Position numbers and translations under genes: made by a program
NCBI GenBank assembly: GCA_024695565.1
Contig: JAILHX010000124.1
Coordinates: forward strand, 1-42,875
DNA length: 42,875 nt
Direction: 5' to 3'
Origin: Saccharofermentans sp.
GTDB lineage: Bacteria > Bacillota_A > Clostridia > Saccharofermentanales > Saccharofermentanaceae
The notes under the pieces: model-generated
Told to the model about the DNA's origin: nothing
Database searches by the model: none
The model's input: only the letters and a program-made list of their open reading frames with translations
Part shown: piece after piece, positions 1 to 8,941 of the stretch
How the letters are laid out: each line of letters opens with the position of its first letter
Position numbering within the stretch: the stretch's first letter is position 1

Positions 1-900
1 GGTAACGCTCTTGTTGAGCTCGGTAAGAAGAACCCCAACGTAGTTGTTCTTGATGCTGACCTCGCAGGCGCAACAAAGACTTCCACATTCAAGAAGGAAT
101 TCCCGGACCGTCATATCGACTGCGGTATCGCAGAAGCTAACATGACCGGTATCGCTGCAGGTCTTTCAACATGCGGCAAGATTCCGTTCGTTTCTTCTTT
201 CGCAATGTTTGCAGCAGGCAGAAACTTCGAGCAGGTTAGAAACTCAATCGGTTATCCCCACCTCAATGTTAAGATCGGCGCTACACACGCTGGTATCACA
301 GTAGGTGAGGACGGTGCTTCACACCAGTGTCTCGAGGACGTTGCTCTTATGAGAACGATCCCCGGTATGACAGTTATCGTTCCTTCTGACGATATCGAAG
401 CAAAGGCTGCAGTTATGGCAGCTGCCGAGACAGAGGGTCCCTTCTACATGAGATTCGGCAGAGCTGCAGTTCCGGTAATCAACGACAGACCTGACTACAA
501 GTTCGAAGTAGGTAAGGCAGTTGTTATCAAGGATGGCACAGACATGGTCATCTTCGCAAACGGTGTCTGTGTTGCTGAAGCACTCGGCGCAGCAGAGAAG
601 CTCGCTGCTGACGGAATCAACGCTGCAGTTGTTAACGTTCACACAGTTAAGCCCATCGACAAGGATACAATCCTTGAGTTCGCAAAGAAGACAAACAGAG
701 TATTCACAGTTGAAGAGCACTCCGTTATCGGTGGTCTGGGAAGCGCAGTTTGTGATGTACTGTCCGAGAACTATCCTGTAAAGGTTAAGAAGATCGGTGT
801 ATATGACAGATTCGGTAAGAGTGGCCCGGCCGGCGCCCTCATGAAGGAATTCCAGCTCGACGCTGAAGGAATCTACAATCAGATCAAAGCTGCACTCTGA
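1..900 (+). CDS. Transketolase, C-terminal subunit (5' end outside window)
   Basis: The frame is open from base 1 and ends with TGA at 898-900, so the start lies upstream. The visible 299 residues cover the transketolase pyrimidine-binding domain (with the E-A-N/GIAAGL segment around residues 45-55) followed by the C-terminal transketolase domain (F-A-N-G-V near residue 180, V-E-E-H-S-V-I-G-G-L-G-S near 235). There is no thiamine-diphosphate-binding GDG domain in view. In many Clostridia the enzyme is split into two genes, and this matches the C-terminal partner, about 310 residues when complete. It would act in the cytoplasm with the N-terminal subunit in the non-oxidative pentose phosphate pathway. 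A full-length DXS-like protein cannot be formally excluded because the upstream part is unseen, but the motif spacing favours transketolase. A terminator follows 30 bases downstream. Confidence 0.9.
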   Translation, partial: GNALVELGKKNPNVVVLDADLAGATKTSTFKKEFPDRHIDCGIAEANMTGIAAGLSTCGKIPFVSSFAMFAAGRNFEQVRNSIGYPHLNVKIGATHAGITVGEDGASHQCLEDVALMRTIPGMTVIVPSDDIEAKAAVMAAAETEGPFYMRFGRAAVPVINDRPDYKFEVGKAVVIKDGTDMVIFANGVCVAEALGAAEKLAADGINAAVVNVHTVKPIDKDTILEFAKKTNRVFTVEEHSVIGGLGSAVCDVLSENYPVKVKKIGVYDRFGKSGPAGALMKEFQLDAEGIYNQIKAAL

Positions 901-930
901 TCCTTTAGGATTAAGTTGTTAAATTAATAA

Positions 931-957
931 GGAGTCGCCTGATGGCGGCTCCTTTTA
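931..957 (+). terminator. Rho-independent terminator after transketolase
   Basis: GGAGTCGCC and GGCGGCTCC form a 9-bp stem with one G-T pair and a TGAT loop, followed by TTTT. It separates the transketolase gene from the convergent DUF624 gene. Confidence 0.8.
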
Positions 958-984
958 TGTTGTTTATTAATCTGCCGGATAACG

Positions 985-1656
985 TTAGTCTCTTCCTTCG
1001 CGCTCCTCGAAAGATATCTCCGCACCGAGTTTCTCGAAGATCCTCTTGAAGAAGAGGGAGTAGAACATTGCGATGGTGGAGAATCCCATGAATACCAGGA
1101 TGCTCAGTGAAGTTACAGTGAACTGATATACAAGGAATGCAAGACCGCCGGTGATGACGATGATCATCAGAGTGACCGGAATGTTTGTTATTGCCAGAAG
1201 AACCGAATTCTTAAGGTACTGCTTGAAGCTCTCTTCGAACCAGGCCAGAAGAGGGAATGCATAAACCGATGAAGAAAATACCACGGCCAGGAAGAAGTAA
1301 GCAGGGTAAGCAGCCCAGTAATACTCGGGATCCATCATGTTGTTGACCATAAAGATCTCGAACAGGAAGAATGCGGTAAGGGCAGTGTAGAGGAGCTGGA
1401 ACAGAGTTGCCTTAAGGAAGTTGTTCTTAAAGCAAGTAAGGTAATCTTTCCAGACAGACGGATTATCACCGGCGAGTATAGCTATTGTTATTCTATATAA
1501 AGAAGTAATAGAAGCGCCGATGGTGATTACCGGTATACAAGTAATGATAAATAAGAAATTAACTATGATCAGATTAGCTAATGCCGTGAGGAACCTGGTG
1601 CCTGCGCTCTTCGGACTGAAGAATGACGGGCGCGGTCCTTTGCTGTTTGATGCCAT
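985..1656 (-). CDS. DUF624 (YesL-like) membrane protein
   Basis: A 223-residue protein with about five to six hydrophobic segments and the YesL/DUF624 pattern: an F-L-T-A-L-A-N-L-I-I-V-N-F first helix, then C-I-P-V-I-T-I-G-A-S-I-T-S-L-Y. The function is unknown in the family. Its members typically sit beside carbohydrate ABC-transporter genes in Bacillota, and that is the context here because the divergent neighbour is a sugar-binding lipoprotein gene. I chose the ATG at 1656 because GGGAGA lies just upstream. The frame stays open another 67 codons, but that extension is low-complexity basic/aromatic sequence overlapping the repeat-bearing regulatory region, so I reject it. The role in sugar uptake is inferred from context only. 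Confidence 0.8.
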   Translation of the reverse strand: MASNSKGPRPSFFSPKSAGTRFLTALANLIIVNFLFIITCIPVITIGASITSLYRITIAILAGDNPSVWKDYLTCFKNNFLKATLFQLLYTALTAFFLFEIFMVNNMMDPEYYWAAYPAYFFLAVVFSSSVYAFPLLAWFEESFKQYLKNSVLLAITNIPVTLMIIVITGGLAFLVYQFTVTSLSILVFMGFSTIAMFYSLFFKRIFEKLGAEISFEEREGRD

Positions 1657-1772
1657 AAATATCTCCCATATGTAAAATGAATATACGAATAATATCACAT
1701 AAAGTGCTTTATGTGCTTGAAGTGGAGTTGAAGTCGCCGGGCACCACCAAAAACGACGATTTTTGTCTGGTT

Positions 1773-1877
1773 TTGTGCGATAGTAACAAACGCCCTTGTG
1801 AGTGCTGACAACTCGCGAAAAGGGGTGCTTTGTGCGAATGATACAAACGAAGTGCAAGGGCCTTGTGCAAGCGACAA
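1773..1877. promoter_or_regulatory. Cluster of four TTGT-N7-9-ACAA dyads (candidate operators)
   Basis: Four imperfect dyads lie in about 105 bases: 1773-1789, 1796-1811, 1830-1846 and 1863-1877. The first and third are closest, sharing TTTGTGCGA-N5-ACAAACG. They sit between the divergent DUF624 and sugar-binding-protein genes, upstream of a good promoter. They look like binding sites for a dimeric regulator, but which one is unknown. The AraC protein of this island is one candidate and a LacI-type protein another. Confidence 0.45.
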
Positions 1878-1933
1878 CAGATTACCCACTTTTTATGCAA
1901 ATTAACCTTTCCAAAAGCAAATTTTGTACAATT

Positions 1934-1961
1934 TTGTCAACAAACGCAAGATTTGTATAAT
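1934..1961 (+). promoter_or_regulatory. Promoter of the sugar ABC operon
   Basis: TTGTCA at 1934-1939, a 16-base spacer and a perfect TATAAT at 1956-1961 give a predicted start near 1968 and a leader of about 105 bases. The surrounding 60 bases repeat GCAA-type and TTTGTA-type words (1918-1932, 1946-1960, 1968-1980), so more regulator contacts are possible. Confidence 0.65.
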
Positions 1962-2072
1962 TGTGGGCAATTTGTAGCAATAAATGTGGAGAAACAAACA
2001 ATCTTTTTGACTATTATCTATCGTGTAGAAGGTCCGAAAGGGCCCGAACAAATTCATTAAGGAGGAAACTTT

Positions 2073-3518
2073 ATGAAAAAGGTTATTGCCAGTGTTCTTT
2101 CTGTAGCTATGGTAGCAGCTTTCGCAGCTGGTTGTACAACAACTACAGAGACCACAGCAGGCGGTGAAACAACCAGTGGTGATCAGCCCGTAGAGACAAC
2201 AGGAGGCGAAACAACTGTTGAAACTGAGGAGACAACTACTGAGAAGCAGGAGATGACAATTGGTACAGGTTCTGAGGTAATCAATCTGTGGTCATTCACA
2301 GACGAGATCCCGAAGATGGTTAACCAGTATGTTACACAGAATCCTGATTTCGGTACAAAGTACACAGTTAAGTGCACAATCGTTGCTACTGATAACGGTG
2401 CTTATCAGCAGGCTCTCGACGCAGCTCTTGTAGCTGGTGGTGATGCAGCTCCTGATATGTACGCAGCAGAGGCAGCTTTCATCCTCAAGTATTCACAGGG
2501 TGATATGGCTAAGTTCGCAGCTACTTATGAGTCTCTTGGTATCGATGTAGATGCTAAGGCAGCAGCAGCTGAGATCGCTCCCTACACAATCGACATCGGT
2601 TCACGTGATGGTAAGATTGTAGCTCTTGGTTATCAGGCAACTGGTGGTGCTATGATCTACAGAGCTTCTATCGCTAAGGAAGTTTTCGGTACAGACGATG
2701 CAGCTGAGATTGAGAATATCGTAGGCGCTGGTTCTGGTAACTGGGACAAGTTCTGGGAAGCAGCAGCAACTCTTAAGGAAAAGGGTTATGCAGTTGTTTC
2801 TGGTTCTGGCGATATGTGGAACGTTTGCGAGAAGAGCGCTACACAGCCTTGGATCGTTAACGGCGAGCTCAACATCGCTCCTGAGAGAGAAGCTTTCCTT
2901 GACATCGCTAAGAAGCTCAAGGATGAGGGTCTTTCAAATGACGCTTCTGGTTGGACAGAGGCATGGTATGCAGACATGAAGGGTGAAGGCGCTAAGGGCG
3001 TATTCTGCTTCTTCGGACCTGCTTGGCTCATCAACTACGTTATGATCGGTAACTGCGGCGGTACAGCTGCTGGTGAAGGTACATACGGTGACTGGAGAGT
3101 TTGCGCTCCGCCGGTTGGCTTCTTCTGGGGCGGTACATGGGTTCTCGGTAGAGACGGTACAACTCATGCTGCAGGCGTTGCAGAAATCATTGAGTGGATC
3201 ACACTTGATACTTCTGAGACAGGTCTCCAGTATCTCTGGGCTAACGACAAGATGGGCAACGGCGCTAAGGATACAGTTGCTTCAGGCGTAGTTATGGCTA
3301 AGTCTGACGGAACACTTCCTTTCTGCGGCGGTCAGAACATCTTCCCTGCATTCATCGCTGGTAACGCTAACGCTTCTGGTAAGGCTATGACTCAGTATGA
3401 CGAAACCATCAATGGTTACTTCACTGACGCAGCTACACAGTATGCTGAAGGCAACCTCGACAGAGACGGCGCTATTGAGGCATTCAAGACTAACGTTATG
3501 GATAACCTCTCATTCTAA
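2073..3518 (+). CDS. Sugar ABC transporter substrate-binding lipoprotein (family 1)
   Basis: A 481-residue extracellular solute-binding protein. Residues 1-20 form a lipoprotein signal ending in FAAG|C, so Cys21 is the lipidated residue. A Thr/Glu-rich linker (residues 22-60) follows, then the binding fold, with features of family 1 sugar-binding proteins such as I-N-L-W-S-F near the start and A-A-P-D-M-Y-A-A-E around residue 130. The ATG at 2073 is preceded by AAGGAGGAAAC, a near-ideal ribosome site. Codon use is very uniform, as in a highly expressed gene. It is followed by a hairpin and then two permease genes, so it should capture an oligosaccharide and deliver it to them. The partner GH3 enzyme suggests a beta-linked gluco- or xylo-oligosaccharide, but this is inference. 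Confidence 0.92.
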   Translation: MKKVIASVLSVAMVAAFAAGCTTTTETTAGGETTSGDQPVETTGGETTVETEETTTEKQEMTIGTGSEVINLWSFTDEIPKMVNQYVTQNPDFGTKYTVKCTIVATDNGAYQQALDAALVAGGDAAPDMYAAEAAFILKYSQGDMAKFAATYESLGIDVDAKAAAAEIAPYTIDIGSRDGKIVALGYQATGGAMIYRASIAKEVFGTDDAAEIENIVGAGSGNWDKFWEAAATLKEKGYAVVSGSGDMWNVCEKSATQPWIVNGELNIAPEREAFLDIAKKLKDEGLSNDASGWTEAWYADMKGEGAKGVFCFFGPAWLINYVMIGNCGGTAAGEGTYGDWRVCAPPVGFFWGGTWVLGRDGTTHAAGVAEIIEWITLDTSETGLQYLWANDKMGNGAKDTVASGVVMAKSDGTLPFCGGQNIFPAFIAGNANASGKAMTQYDETINGYFTDAATQYAEGNLDRDGAIEAFKTNVMDNLSF

Positions 3519-3543
3519 TAGTACCTAATTATTAGACGCTGTG

Positions 3544-3581
3544 GCGGCAGGGTAGATCAGGCATTTACCCTGCCGCTTTTT
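3544..3581 (+). terminator. Intra-operon terminator/attenuator hairpin
   Basis: GCGGCAGGGTA (3544-3554) pairs perfectly with TACCCTGCCGC (3566-3576) and is followed by TTTTT. It lies between the binding-protein gene and the first permease gene. Such hairpins commonly stop most transcripts or protect the 3' end, so that the binding protein is made in excess over the permeases. Confidence 0.85.
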
Positions 3582-3601
3582 AAAACTTAAGAGGAGGCTG
3601 T

Positions 3602-4570
3602 ATGAGAAACAAAAAGCTAGTTGATTATGCAAAGTTCGGATATCTCTTCTCACTTCCGTTCATCATTGCATTCTGTATCTTTACGCTTTATCCGGTTGTT
3701 TACACCTTGCTGATCGGTTTTACAGATCTGAAGGGTGCAGGCAATACCGAATGGCATTTCCTTCCTTCAGTAGGAAAGAACTTATTTGTAAACTTCACTG
3801 ATGTATTAAAATCATCATCATTCCAGAAGGCATTCAAAAATACTTGGATCATCTGGATCATGAACTTCATTCCGCAGATCGGTTTTGCACTTTTGTTCAC
3901 TGCTTGGTTCACAGACAGAAGATCAAAGGTTAAGGGCCAGGGCTTATTCAAGATTCTCTTCTATATGCCTAATATCATCACAGCTGCAACAATCGCTATT
4001 TTGTTCACAAAGCTGTTTGGTTACCCTAAGGGTGCTGTAAACGATATCCTTATCGCTTTTGGAAGAAAAGAAGCATTCAACTTCGAAGCAAATGAATGGC
4101 CTGTTAAGATCATCATCGCTTTCATCCAGTTCTTCCAGTGGTATGGCCATACAATGGTTAACCTCATCGCAGGTGTTATCGGTATCAGCCCTGAGATTTT
4201 CGAAGCTGCTGAAATCGACGGCGCTAACAGAGTTGAGACATTCTTCTTCGTCACAATTCCTTGTATCCGTCAGATCATGTTGTTCGTTCTCGTAACATCA
4301 CTCATCGGTGGTCTCAACATGTTCGATATTCCGCAGTTGTACATTGGTACAAGATGTAACAATGCCGGTCTTACAACAAACATGTATATCCGTAACCAGG
4401 CTTTCGCCGGAAGTTACATGTATAATAGAGCAGCTGCAGCAAGCGTTATCTTGTTCATAGTCATCATCATTCTGTCTTCAATCTTGTTCTACATCCTCAG
4501 AGATAAGGATGAGGCAAAGATCAAGAAGCTCAGAAAGCAGGAGCTTAGAGCTGCTAGAAAGGGCTTATGA
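3602..4570 (+). CDS. Sugar ABC transporter permease 1 (MalF/UgpA type)
   Basis: A 322-residue inner-membrane permease with about six transmembrane helices, the first at residues 13-36. The cytoplasmic EAA loop that docks the ATPase is visible as E-A-A-E-I-D-G-A-N near residue 200. The basic C-terminus (K-I-K-K-L-R-K-Q) ends in the cytoplasm. The ATG is preceded by GAGGAGG. The gene sits 83 bases after the binding-protein gene and 11 bases before the second permease gene, forming a standard CUT1 arrangement. No ATPase is encoded nearby, so a shared MsmK/UgpC-type ATPase from elsewhere probably powers it. Confidence 0.92.
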   Translation: MRNKKLVDYAKFGYLFSLPFIIAFCIFTLYPVVYTLLIGFTDLKGAGNTEWHFLPSVGKNLFVNFTDVLKSSSFQKAFKNTWIIWIMNFIPQIGFALLFTAWFTDRRSKVKGQGLFKILFYMPNIITAATIAILFTKLFGYPKGAVNDILIAFGRKEAFNFEANEWPVKIIIAFIQFFQWYGHTMVNLIAGVIGISPEIFEAAEIDGANRVETFFFVTIPCIRQIMLFVLVTSLIGGLNMFDIPQLYIGTRCNNAGLTTNMYIRNQAFAGSYMYNRAAAASVILFIVIIILSSILFYILRDKDEAKIKKLRKQELRAARKGL

Positions 4571-4581
4571 GGTGAATAGGT

Positions 4582-5463
4582 ATGAGTGATAATTCCAACA
4601 CAATTAAGCAATCTTCAATCAAAAAGAATGAGACATGGCTTAAGGTAGTTATCTATGTAGTATCTATCTTCTTCTCGATCATGACATTGTTCCCCTTTGT
4701 TATGATGATAGCCAACTCATTTAAGAGTACATTCGAGATTCAGCAGAGCACACTTACTCTTTGGTCTGCTCATCCTATCCAGAATCTCTCTAAGAACTGG
4801 GCCGTAGTTAACAGTAAGGACTTCCATCCTGCAGTAGGTTTCATAAATTCCTTCATCGTTGCTACATGCTCCACACTTCTTAACGTTTACTTCTCTTCAC
4901 TTACAGCATATGCAATCTCTGCATATGAGTGGAAGTTAAGAGACGCATTCAACGGACTCATCATGGCAGTCATGATGATCCCCGGTACTGTAACTACAAT
5001 CGGTTTCTATCAGATGGTATATAAGCTCGGATTGGTTAATAAGCTTTCACTGCTCATTCTCCCTTCCATTGCTGCACCTATGACAGTATTCTTCATGAGA
5101 CAGTACCTGCAGGCATCTCTCTCAATGGAGATCGTTCAGTCAGCAAGAATCGATGGCGCCGGAGAGTTCAGAATCTTCAACCAGATCGTTGTTCCGCTCA
5201 TGAAGCCCGCTATCGCTACACAGGCAATCTTTGCTTATGTTGGTAGCTGGAACAACCTCTTCATGCCTTTGATCCTCTTGACAGATAAGAACAAGAAGAC
5301 ACTCCCTGTAATGGTATCCTTGCTCAACGGTGATATCTATAAGAAGGAGTACGGTGCTGTTTACTTAGGACTCTTGATTACAGTCTTACCGCTATTCATC
5401 GTTTATGCAATCCTCTCAAGATATATCGTAGAAGGTGTTGCATTGGGTGGTGTCAAGTCTTAA
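4582..5463 (+). CDS. Sugar ABC transporter permease 2 (MalG/UgpE type)
   Basis: A 293-residue inner-membrane permease of the MalG class. It has an N-terminal helix at about residues 22-45, four further helices in the body, and the EAA loop seen as S-A-R-I-D-G-A-G-E around residue 193 followed by V-V-P-L-M-K-P. It ends with the usual Y-I-V-E-G-V-A-L-G-G-V-K. It pairs with the preceding permease to form the CUT1 channel. The ribosome site (GAGGTG) overlaps the end of the upstream gene, consistent with coupled translation. A strong terminator follows at 5523. Confidence 0.92.
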   Translation: MSDNSNTIKQSSIKKNETWLKVVIYVVSIFFSIMTLFPFVMMIANSFKSTFEIQQSTLTLWSAHPIQNLSKNWAVVNSKDFHPAVGFINSFIVATCSTLLNVYFSSLTAYAISAYEWKLRDAFNGLIMAVMMIPGTVTTIGFYQMVYKLGLVNKLSLLILPSIAAPMTVFFMRQYLQASLSMEIVQSARIDGAGEFRIFNQIVVPLMKPAIATQAIFAYVGSWNNLFMPLILLTDKNKKTLPVMVSLLNGDIYKKEYGAVYLGLLITVLPLFIVYAILSRYIVEGVALGGVKS

Positions 5464-5522
5464 GACTTATCCAAATTCAGCTCCAAATTCAGCCTCGTGC
5501 TGAAACCGACAAAAACTTTTAT

Positions 5523-5566
5523 ACTGCGCCTTTGGAAATTGCCTCCCCAAAGGCGCAGTTCTTTTT
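5523..5566 (+). terminator. Terminator of the sugar ABC operon
   Basis: A perfect 13-bp stem, ACTGCGCCTTTGG with CCAAAGGCGCAGT, has an 11-base loop and is followed by TCTTTTT. Confidence 0.9.
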
Positions 5567-5584
5567 GGGAACAATTGAACATAA

Positions 5585-5617
5585 AAAAGGTTGTCACCAT
5601 AGCAGAGACAACCTTTT
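5585..5617 (-). terminator. Terminator of the AraC regulator gene
   Basis: AAAAGGTTGTC and GACAACCTTTT form an 11-bp perfect stem. Read on the minus strand it ends in CCTTTTTTAT, placed 17 bases after the AraC gene stop, so it best fits termination of that gene. It may work in both directions. Confidence 0.8.
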
Positions 5618-5633
5618 GTTATTTACTTGAATC

Positions 5634-6563
5634 TCAGAGCTTTTTCTTTGCTCTTCTTATCCTGTTCCTGAACTGGGAAGGCGAGCACCCGTATTGCTTC
5701 TTGAAGCTGCGTGACAGGGAAGTGAGGTTATTGAATCCGCAGGACATAGCGATGTCGCTGATCTGCAGATCCGTGTCAGTTAACTGTCTCTCAACTTCCT
5801 TGAGCTTTAACGTTGTCTGATAGTCGTTAAAGGTCATGCCGGTATATTCCTTGAACAGTCTTGCGAAATGGAACTTGGAATAGCCTACGTGATTTGCGGC
5901 CTGATCCATGGATACATTCTCGCTGCTGTGCATTGCGAGCCATTCAGCAAGAGATCTGAACTTGATATAGACTTCTCTCTGTTTATCGTTATGAGGAGCT
6001 GTGAGGCCCTCGGAATAATCCTTCTTCATGAGCATCCCGAAAACATCCATGAGCTTAGAAAAGATCGATATCTCTTTTACCGTAGTGGAGTAGAAGAAGT
6101 ACAGATCATTGATCTCCATGAATCTCTCAAGGATGAGATTATAGACATCAGGATGTGTCTCAGGAGTAATGAGAAGAGGTTCGGTTATCAGTTTCTTGAA
6201 CTCTTCGTAATCAAAGAATCCCTTAAGGAAATCAATGTTGAACAGATAGATGAATCTGATACCTGATTTTGTTCCGGAGATCTTATGGAGCATATCCGGA
6301 GGTACGAGAAGTATCTCTTTCTCATTGAGTACGATAGTACGGTCGTCGAAGATATATGTGTAAGACTTCTCGATCGGTATCGTGATCTCGAGACAACTGT
6401 GTCTGTGAACAGGGTAGTCCTCAGAACGGTTGTTGTACCATATACGCATGTTTGATCCCGGGATCAACTCTACTTCTTCAACGTCGTTACTTACGATCCT
6501 TCCGGCGAAACTGCCGATAGGCTGCTGATACTTGCCGGGTACTGAATTATCGTTAAACTGCAT
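5634..6563 (-). CDS. AraC-family transcriptional regulator
   Basis: A 309-residue regulator. Residues about 35-125 form a cupin-like sensor domain (H-R-H-S-C-L-E-I and L-V-P-P-D-M-L-H-K-I). Residues about 205-305 carry two helix-turn-helix units of the AraC type (V-S-M-D-Q-A-A-N-H-V-G-Y-S-K-F-H-F-A-R-L-F-K and the C-terminal I-S-D-I-A-M-S-C-G-F-N-N), ending in a basic tail. I chose ATG 6563, with GGGTGG upstream, over an ORF extension to 6623 that adds 20 hydrophobic residues. It lies between the ABC genes and the GH3 gene and is divergent from the GH3 gene, so it probably senses an imported sugar and controls one or both. The effector is unknown. Confidence 0.9.
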   Translation of the reverse strand: MQFNDNSVPGKYQQPIGSFAGRIVSNDVEEVELIPGSNMRIWYNNRSEDYPVHRHSCLEITIPIEKSYTYIFDDRTIVLNEKEILLVPPDMLHKISGTKSGIRFIYLFNIDFLKGFFDYEEFKKLITEPLLITPETHPDVYNLILERFMEINDLYFFYSTTVKEISIFSKLMDVFGMLMKKDYSEGLTAPHNDKQREVYIKFRSLAEWLAMHSSENVSMDQAANHVGYSKFHFARLFKEYTGMTFNDYQTTLKLKEVERQLTDTDLQISDIAMSCGFNNLTSLSRSFKKQYGCSPSQFRNRIRRAKKKL

Positions 6564-6747
6564 TATTATCCACCCATATAAAATCAATAGTACAATTTTA
6601 GAGGCTTGAAGAACCATTTTCAAGTATGGACTTTGGGTGAGGTCAAATAACCAAAAATACAGGACATAAATTTACATCTTGAAGATATATTGCCCTCGCG
6701 AAAACAGATAAAATAGAGCCATTACTCATGACTGGAGACTTGATCAC

Positions 6748-8841
6748 ATGAATAGAGAACAAGCCGTAAAAAGAGCTGAAGAATTAGTCAGCAAGATGAC
6801 ACTCGAAGAAGCAGCTTCGCAGTTGAGATATGATTCTCCCGCGATCGAAAGATTAGGAATTCCGGAATACAACTGGTGGAATGAGACACTTCACGGTGTG
6901 GCAAGAGCCGGTACTGCAACGAGCTTTCCTCAGGCTATCGGTTTAGGTGCCACATTCGATACCGAACTTCTCGGTGAAGTCGGTGTTGTATGCGGTAATG
7001 AAGGAAGAGCCAAGTATAACGAACACAAGAATAACGGTGACAGGGATATCTATAAGGGACTTACTTTCTGGTCACCTAACGTAAACCTTTTCAGAGATCC
7101 GAGGTGGGGCAGAGGCCAGGAGACATACGGTGAGGATCCGGTGCTCATATCAGACCTCGCAGTTCCTTTCATCGAAGGACTCCAGGGCGACGGCGAATAC
7201 ATGAAGACTGCAGCATGCGCAAAGCACTTTGTTGTTCACTCAGGCCCTGAAGCATTGAGACATCAGTTCAATGCAACATGCTCTGATAAGGATCTCAACG
7301 AGACATATCTGCCCGCTTTTGAAGCATGCGTAAGAGATGCTAAGGTTGAGTCAGTAATGGGTGCCTACAACAGAACAAACGGCGAACCCTGCTGCGGACA
7401 TTCCTATCTGCAGGACATCATCCGCGACAAGTGGGAATTCGAAGGCCACATCGTATCAGACTGCTGGGCCATCAGGGATTTCCACGAGCATCACAAGGTA
7501 ACAAAGACATCTGAAGAGAGCGCGGCACTTGCTCTTAACAAAGGCTGCGACCTTAACTGCGGATGCACATACATCGATCTCATGAAGGCATACAACAAGG
7601 GCCTTGTAACTGAAGAGACGATCAGACTCTCTGCAGTAAGACTCTTTACCACAAGATTTATCCTCGGCATGTTCGACGAGACAGAATTCGACGGACTTAA
7701 CTATCTCGACGTTGAGACCAAAGAGAATCTCGCAGTAGCTAAGAGAGCATCAGATGAGAGTATCGTTCTTCTCAAGAACGACGGAATACTTCCTATCGAT
7801 AAGAACAAGAACAAGGTAATCGCCGTAATCGGCCCTAACGCTGATTCCAGAGCGTGCCTCGTCGGTAACTACTATGGAACATCATCCGAGTACATAACGG
7901 CCATAGAGGGCATCAGGAACGCTGCAGGAGACGATACCAGGATCCTCTATGCAGAAGGATGCGATCTGAGCATCCCGAAGCCCGATTTCCTCTCACGTGA
8001 ATACCACAGACTCGCTGAGGCTGAGGCAGTAATGAAGAGAGCAGATCTCGTTGTTCTTGTTATCGGACTTAATGAGACTCTGGAAGGTGAGGAAGGCGAC
8101 CAGGGCAACCAGTACAAGTCAGGCGACAAGCCGGATCTCAAGTTCCCTAAGACACAGTTAAGACTTATTGATAAGGTAATCGCTTCAGGCAAGCCTTTCG
8201 TCACTGTCGTTATGGCAGGTTCCTGCATGGATCTTAGCGAACTCGATCAGAAGTCATCCGCAATCCTCCAGGCATGGTATCCGGGCGCAAGAGGCGGCCA
8301 GTCCATTGGTGACATCCTCTTCGGTAAGGTAAATCCTTCAGGTAAGCTCCCTGTTACGTTCTATAAGGATACAAACGATCTTCCTGACTTTGAGGATTAC
8401 TCAATGAAGGGCAGAACATACCGTTATCTTGAGACAGAACCTCTCTATCCGTTCGGTTTCGGTCTCACATACGGCAAGATGGACATCACAAACGTCAGCT
8501 TTACAGGCGAAGATCCGAAGAACAACGGAATCACCGTGAAGGTTGACGTAGCTAATACAGGCGATATTGCTACAACGGAAGTAGTTCAGGTTTACATGAA
8601 GGCAGAAGATGCCAATGAAGTAAAGAATACAAGACTTGCAGGATTTAGCAGGATCACGCTCGAAGCAGGCAAGACATGTTTAGTCGAGATTCCTGTATCA
8701 GCAGACCGCTTCAAGGTAGTAAATGAAGCAGGTGAGAAGGTTCCCGCAGAAGGAAAGATCAACTTCTATGTCGGATTCGGCCAGCCTGACAGCCTCACAG
8801 AGAGCCTTACAGGCAAGAAAGCTGTTGCATTCACAATCTGA
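6748..8841 (+). CDS. Glycoside hydrolase family 3 (beta-glucosidase/beta-xylosidase), cytoplasmic
   Basis: A 697-residue GH3 enzyme with no signal peptide, so it should act inside the cell on sugars brought in by the adjacent transporter. The N-terminal barrel shows D-P-R-W-G-R-G-Q-E-T-Y-G-E-D-P and K-H-F-V-V-H-S-G-P. The catalytic nucleophile is Asp238 in I-V-S-D-C-W-A-I. A Cys after the nucleophile is frequent in the xylosidase-like branch of GH3, whereas many beta-glucosidases have S-D-W. The second domain follows from about residue 330 (S-D-E-S-I-V-L-L-K-N-D-G-I-L-P) and a C-terminal Fn3-like domain occupies about residues 585-660. The ATG is preceded by GGAG ten bases upstream. Exact substrate specificity cannot be read from the sequence. 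Confidence 0.92.
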   Translation: MNREQAVKRAEELVSKMTLEEAASQLRYDSPAIERLGIPEYNWWNETLHGVARAGTATSFPQAIGLGATFDTELLGEVGVVCGNEGRAKYNEHKNNGDRDIYKGLTFWSPNVNLFRDPRWGRGQETYGEDPVLISDLAVPFIEGLQGDGEYMKTAACAKHFVVHSGPEALRHQFNATCSDKDLNETYLPAFEACVRDAKVESVMGAYNRTNGEPCCGHSYLQDIIRDKWEFEGHIVSDCWAIRDFHEHHKVTKTSEESAALALNKGCDLNCGCTYIDLMKAYNKGLVTEETIRLSAVRLFTTRFILGMFDETEFDGLNYLDVETKENLAVAKRASDESIVLLKNDGILPIDKNKNKVIAVIGPNADSRACLVGNYYGTSSEYITAIEGIRNAAGDDTRILYAEGCDLSIPKPDFLSREYHRLAEAEAVMKRADLVVLVIGLNETLEGEEGDQGNQYKSGDKPDLKFPKTQLRLIDKVIASGKPFVTVVMAGSCMDLSELDQKSSAILQAWYPGARGGQSIGDILFGKVNPSGKLPVTFYKDTNDLPDFEDYSMKGRTYRYLETEPLYPFGFGLTYGKMDITNVSFTGEDPKNNGITVKVDVANTGDIATTEVVQVYMKAEDANEVKNTRLAGFSRITLEAGKTCLVEIPVSADRFKVVNEAGEKVPAEGKINFYVGFGQPDSLTESLTGKKAVAFTI

Positions 8842-8869
8842 CAGTAAAACGACTGAAACCGTTGAAATT

Positions 8870-8906
8870 ACGGGCTTTGTAACATTGTTACAGAGCCCGT
8901 TGCTTT
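8870..8906 (+). terminator. Terminator after GH3, built around a TGTAACA palindrome
   Basis: ACGGGCTTTGTAAC (8870-8883) pairs with GTTACAGAGCCCGT (8887-8900) with one G-T pair, followed by TGCTTT. Its top, at 8878-8892, is the exact dyad TGTAACA-T-TGTTACA, which recurs upstream of the pilus operon at 15474. The T-tail is weak on both strands, so termination efficiency is uncertain. Confidence 0.7.
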
Positions 8907-8941
8907 ATAAAACGATGAATGAATCTCTACCATTTACGTTC

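Noticed and set aside
1657..1857. 67-codon N-terminal extension of the DUF624 protein
   Set aside because: No family resemblance, no ribosome site at the far start, and the region carries the operator-like dyads. GGGAGA directly precedes the ATG at 1656.
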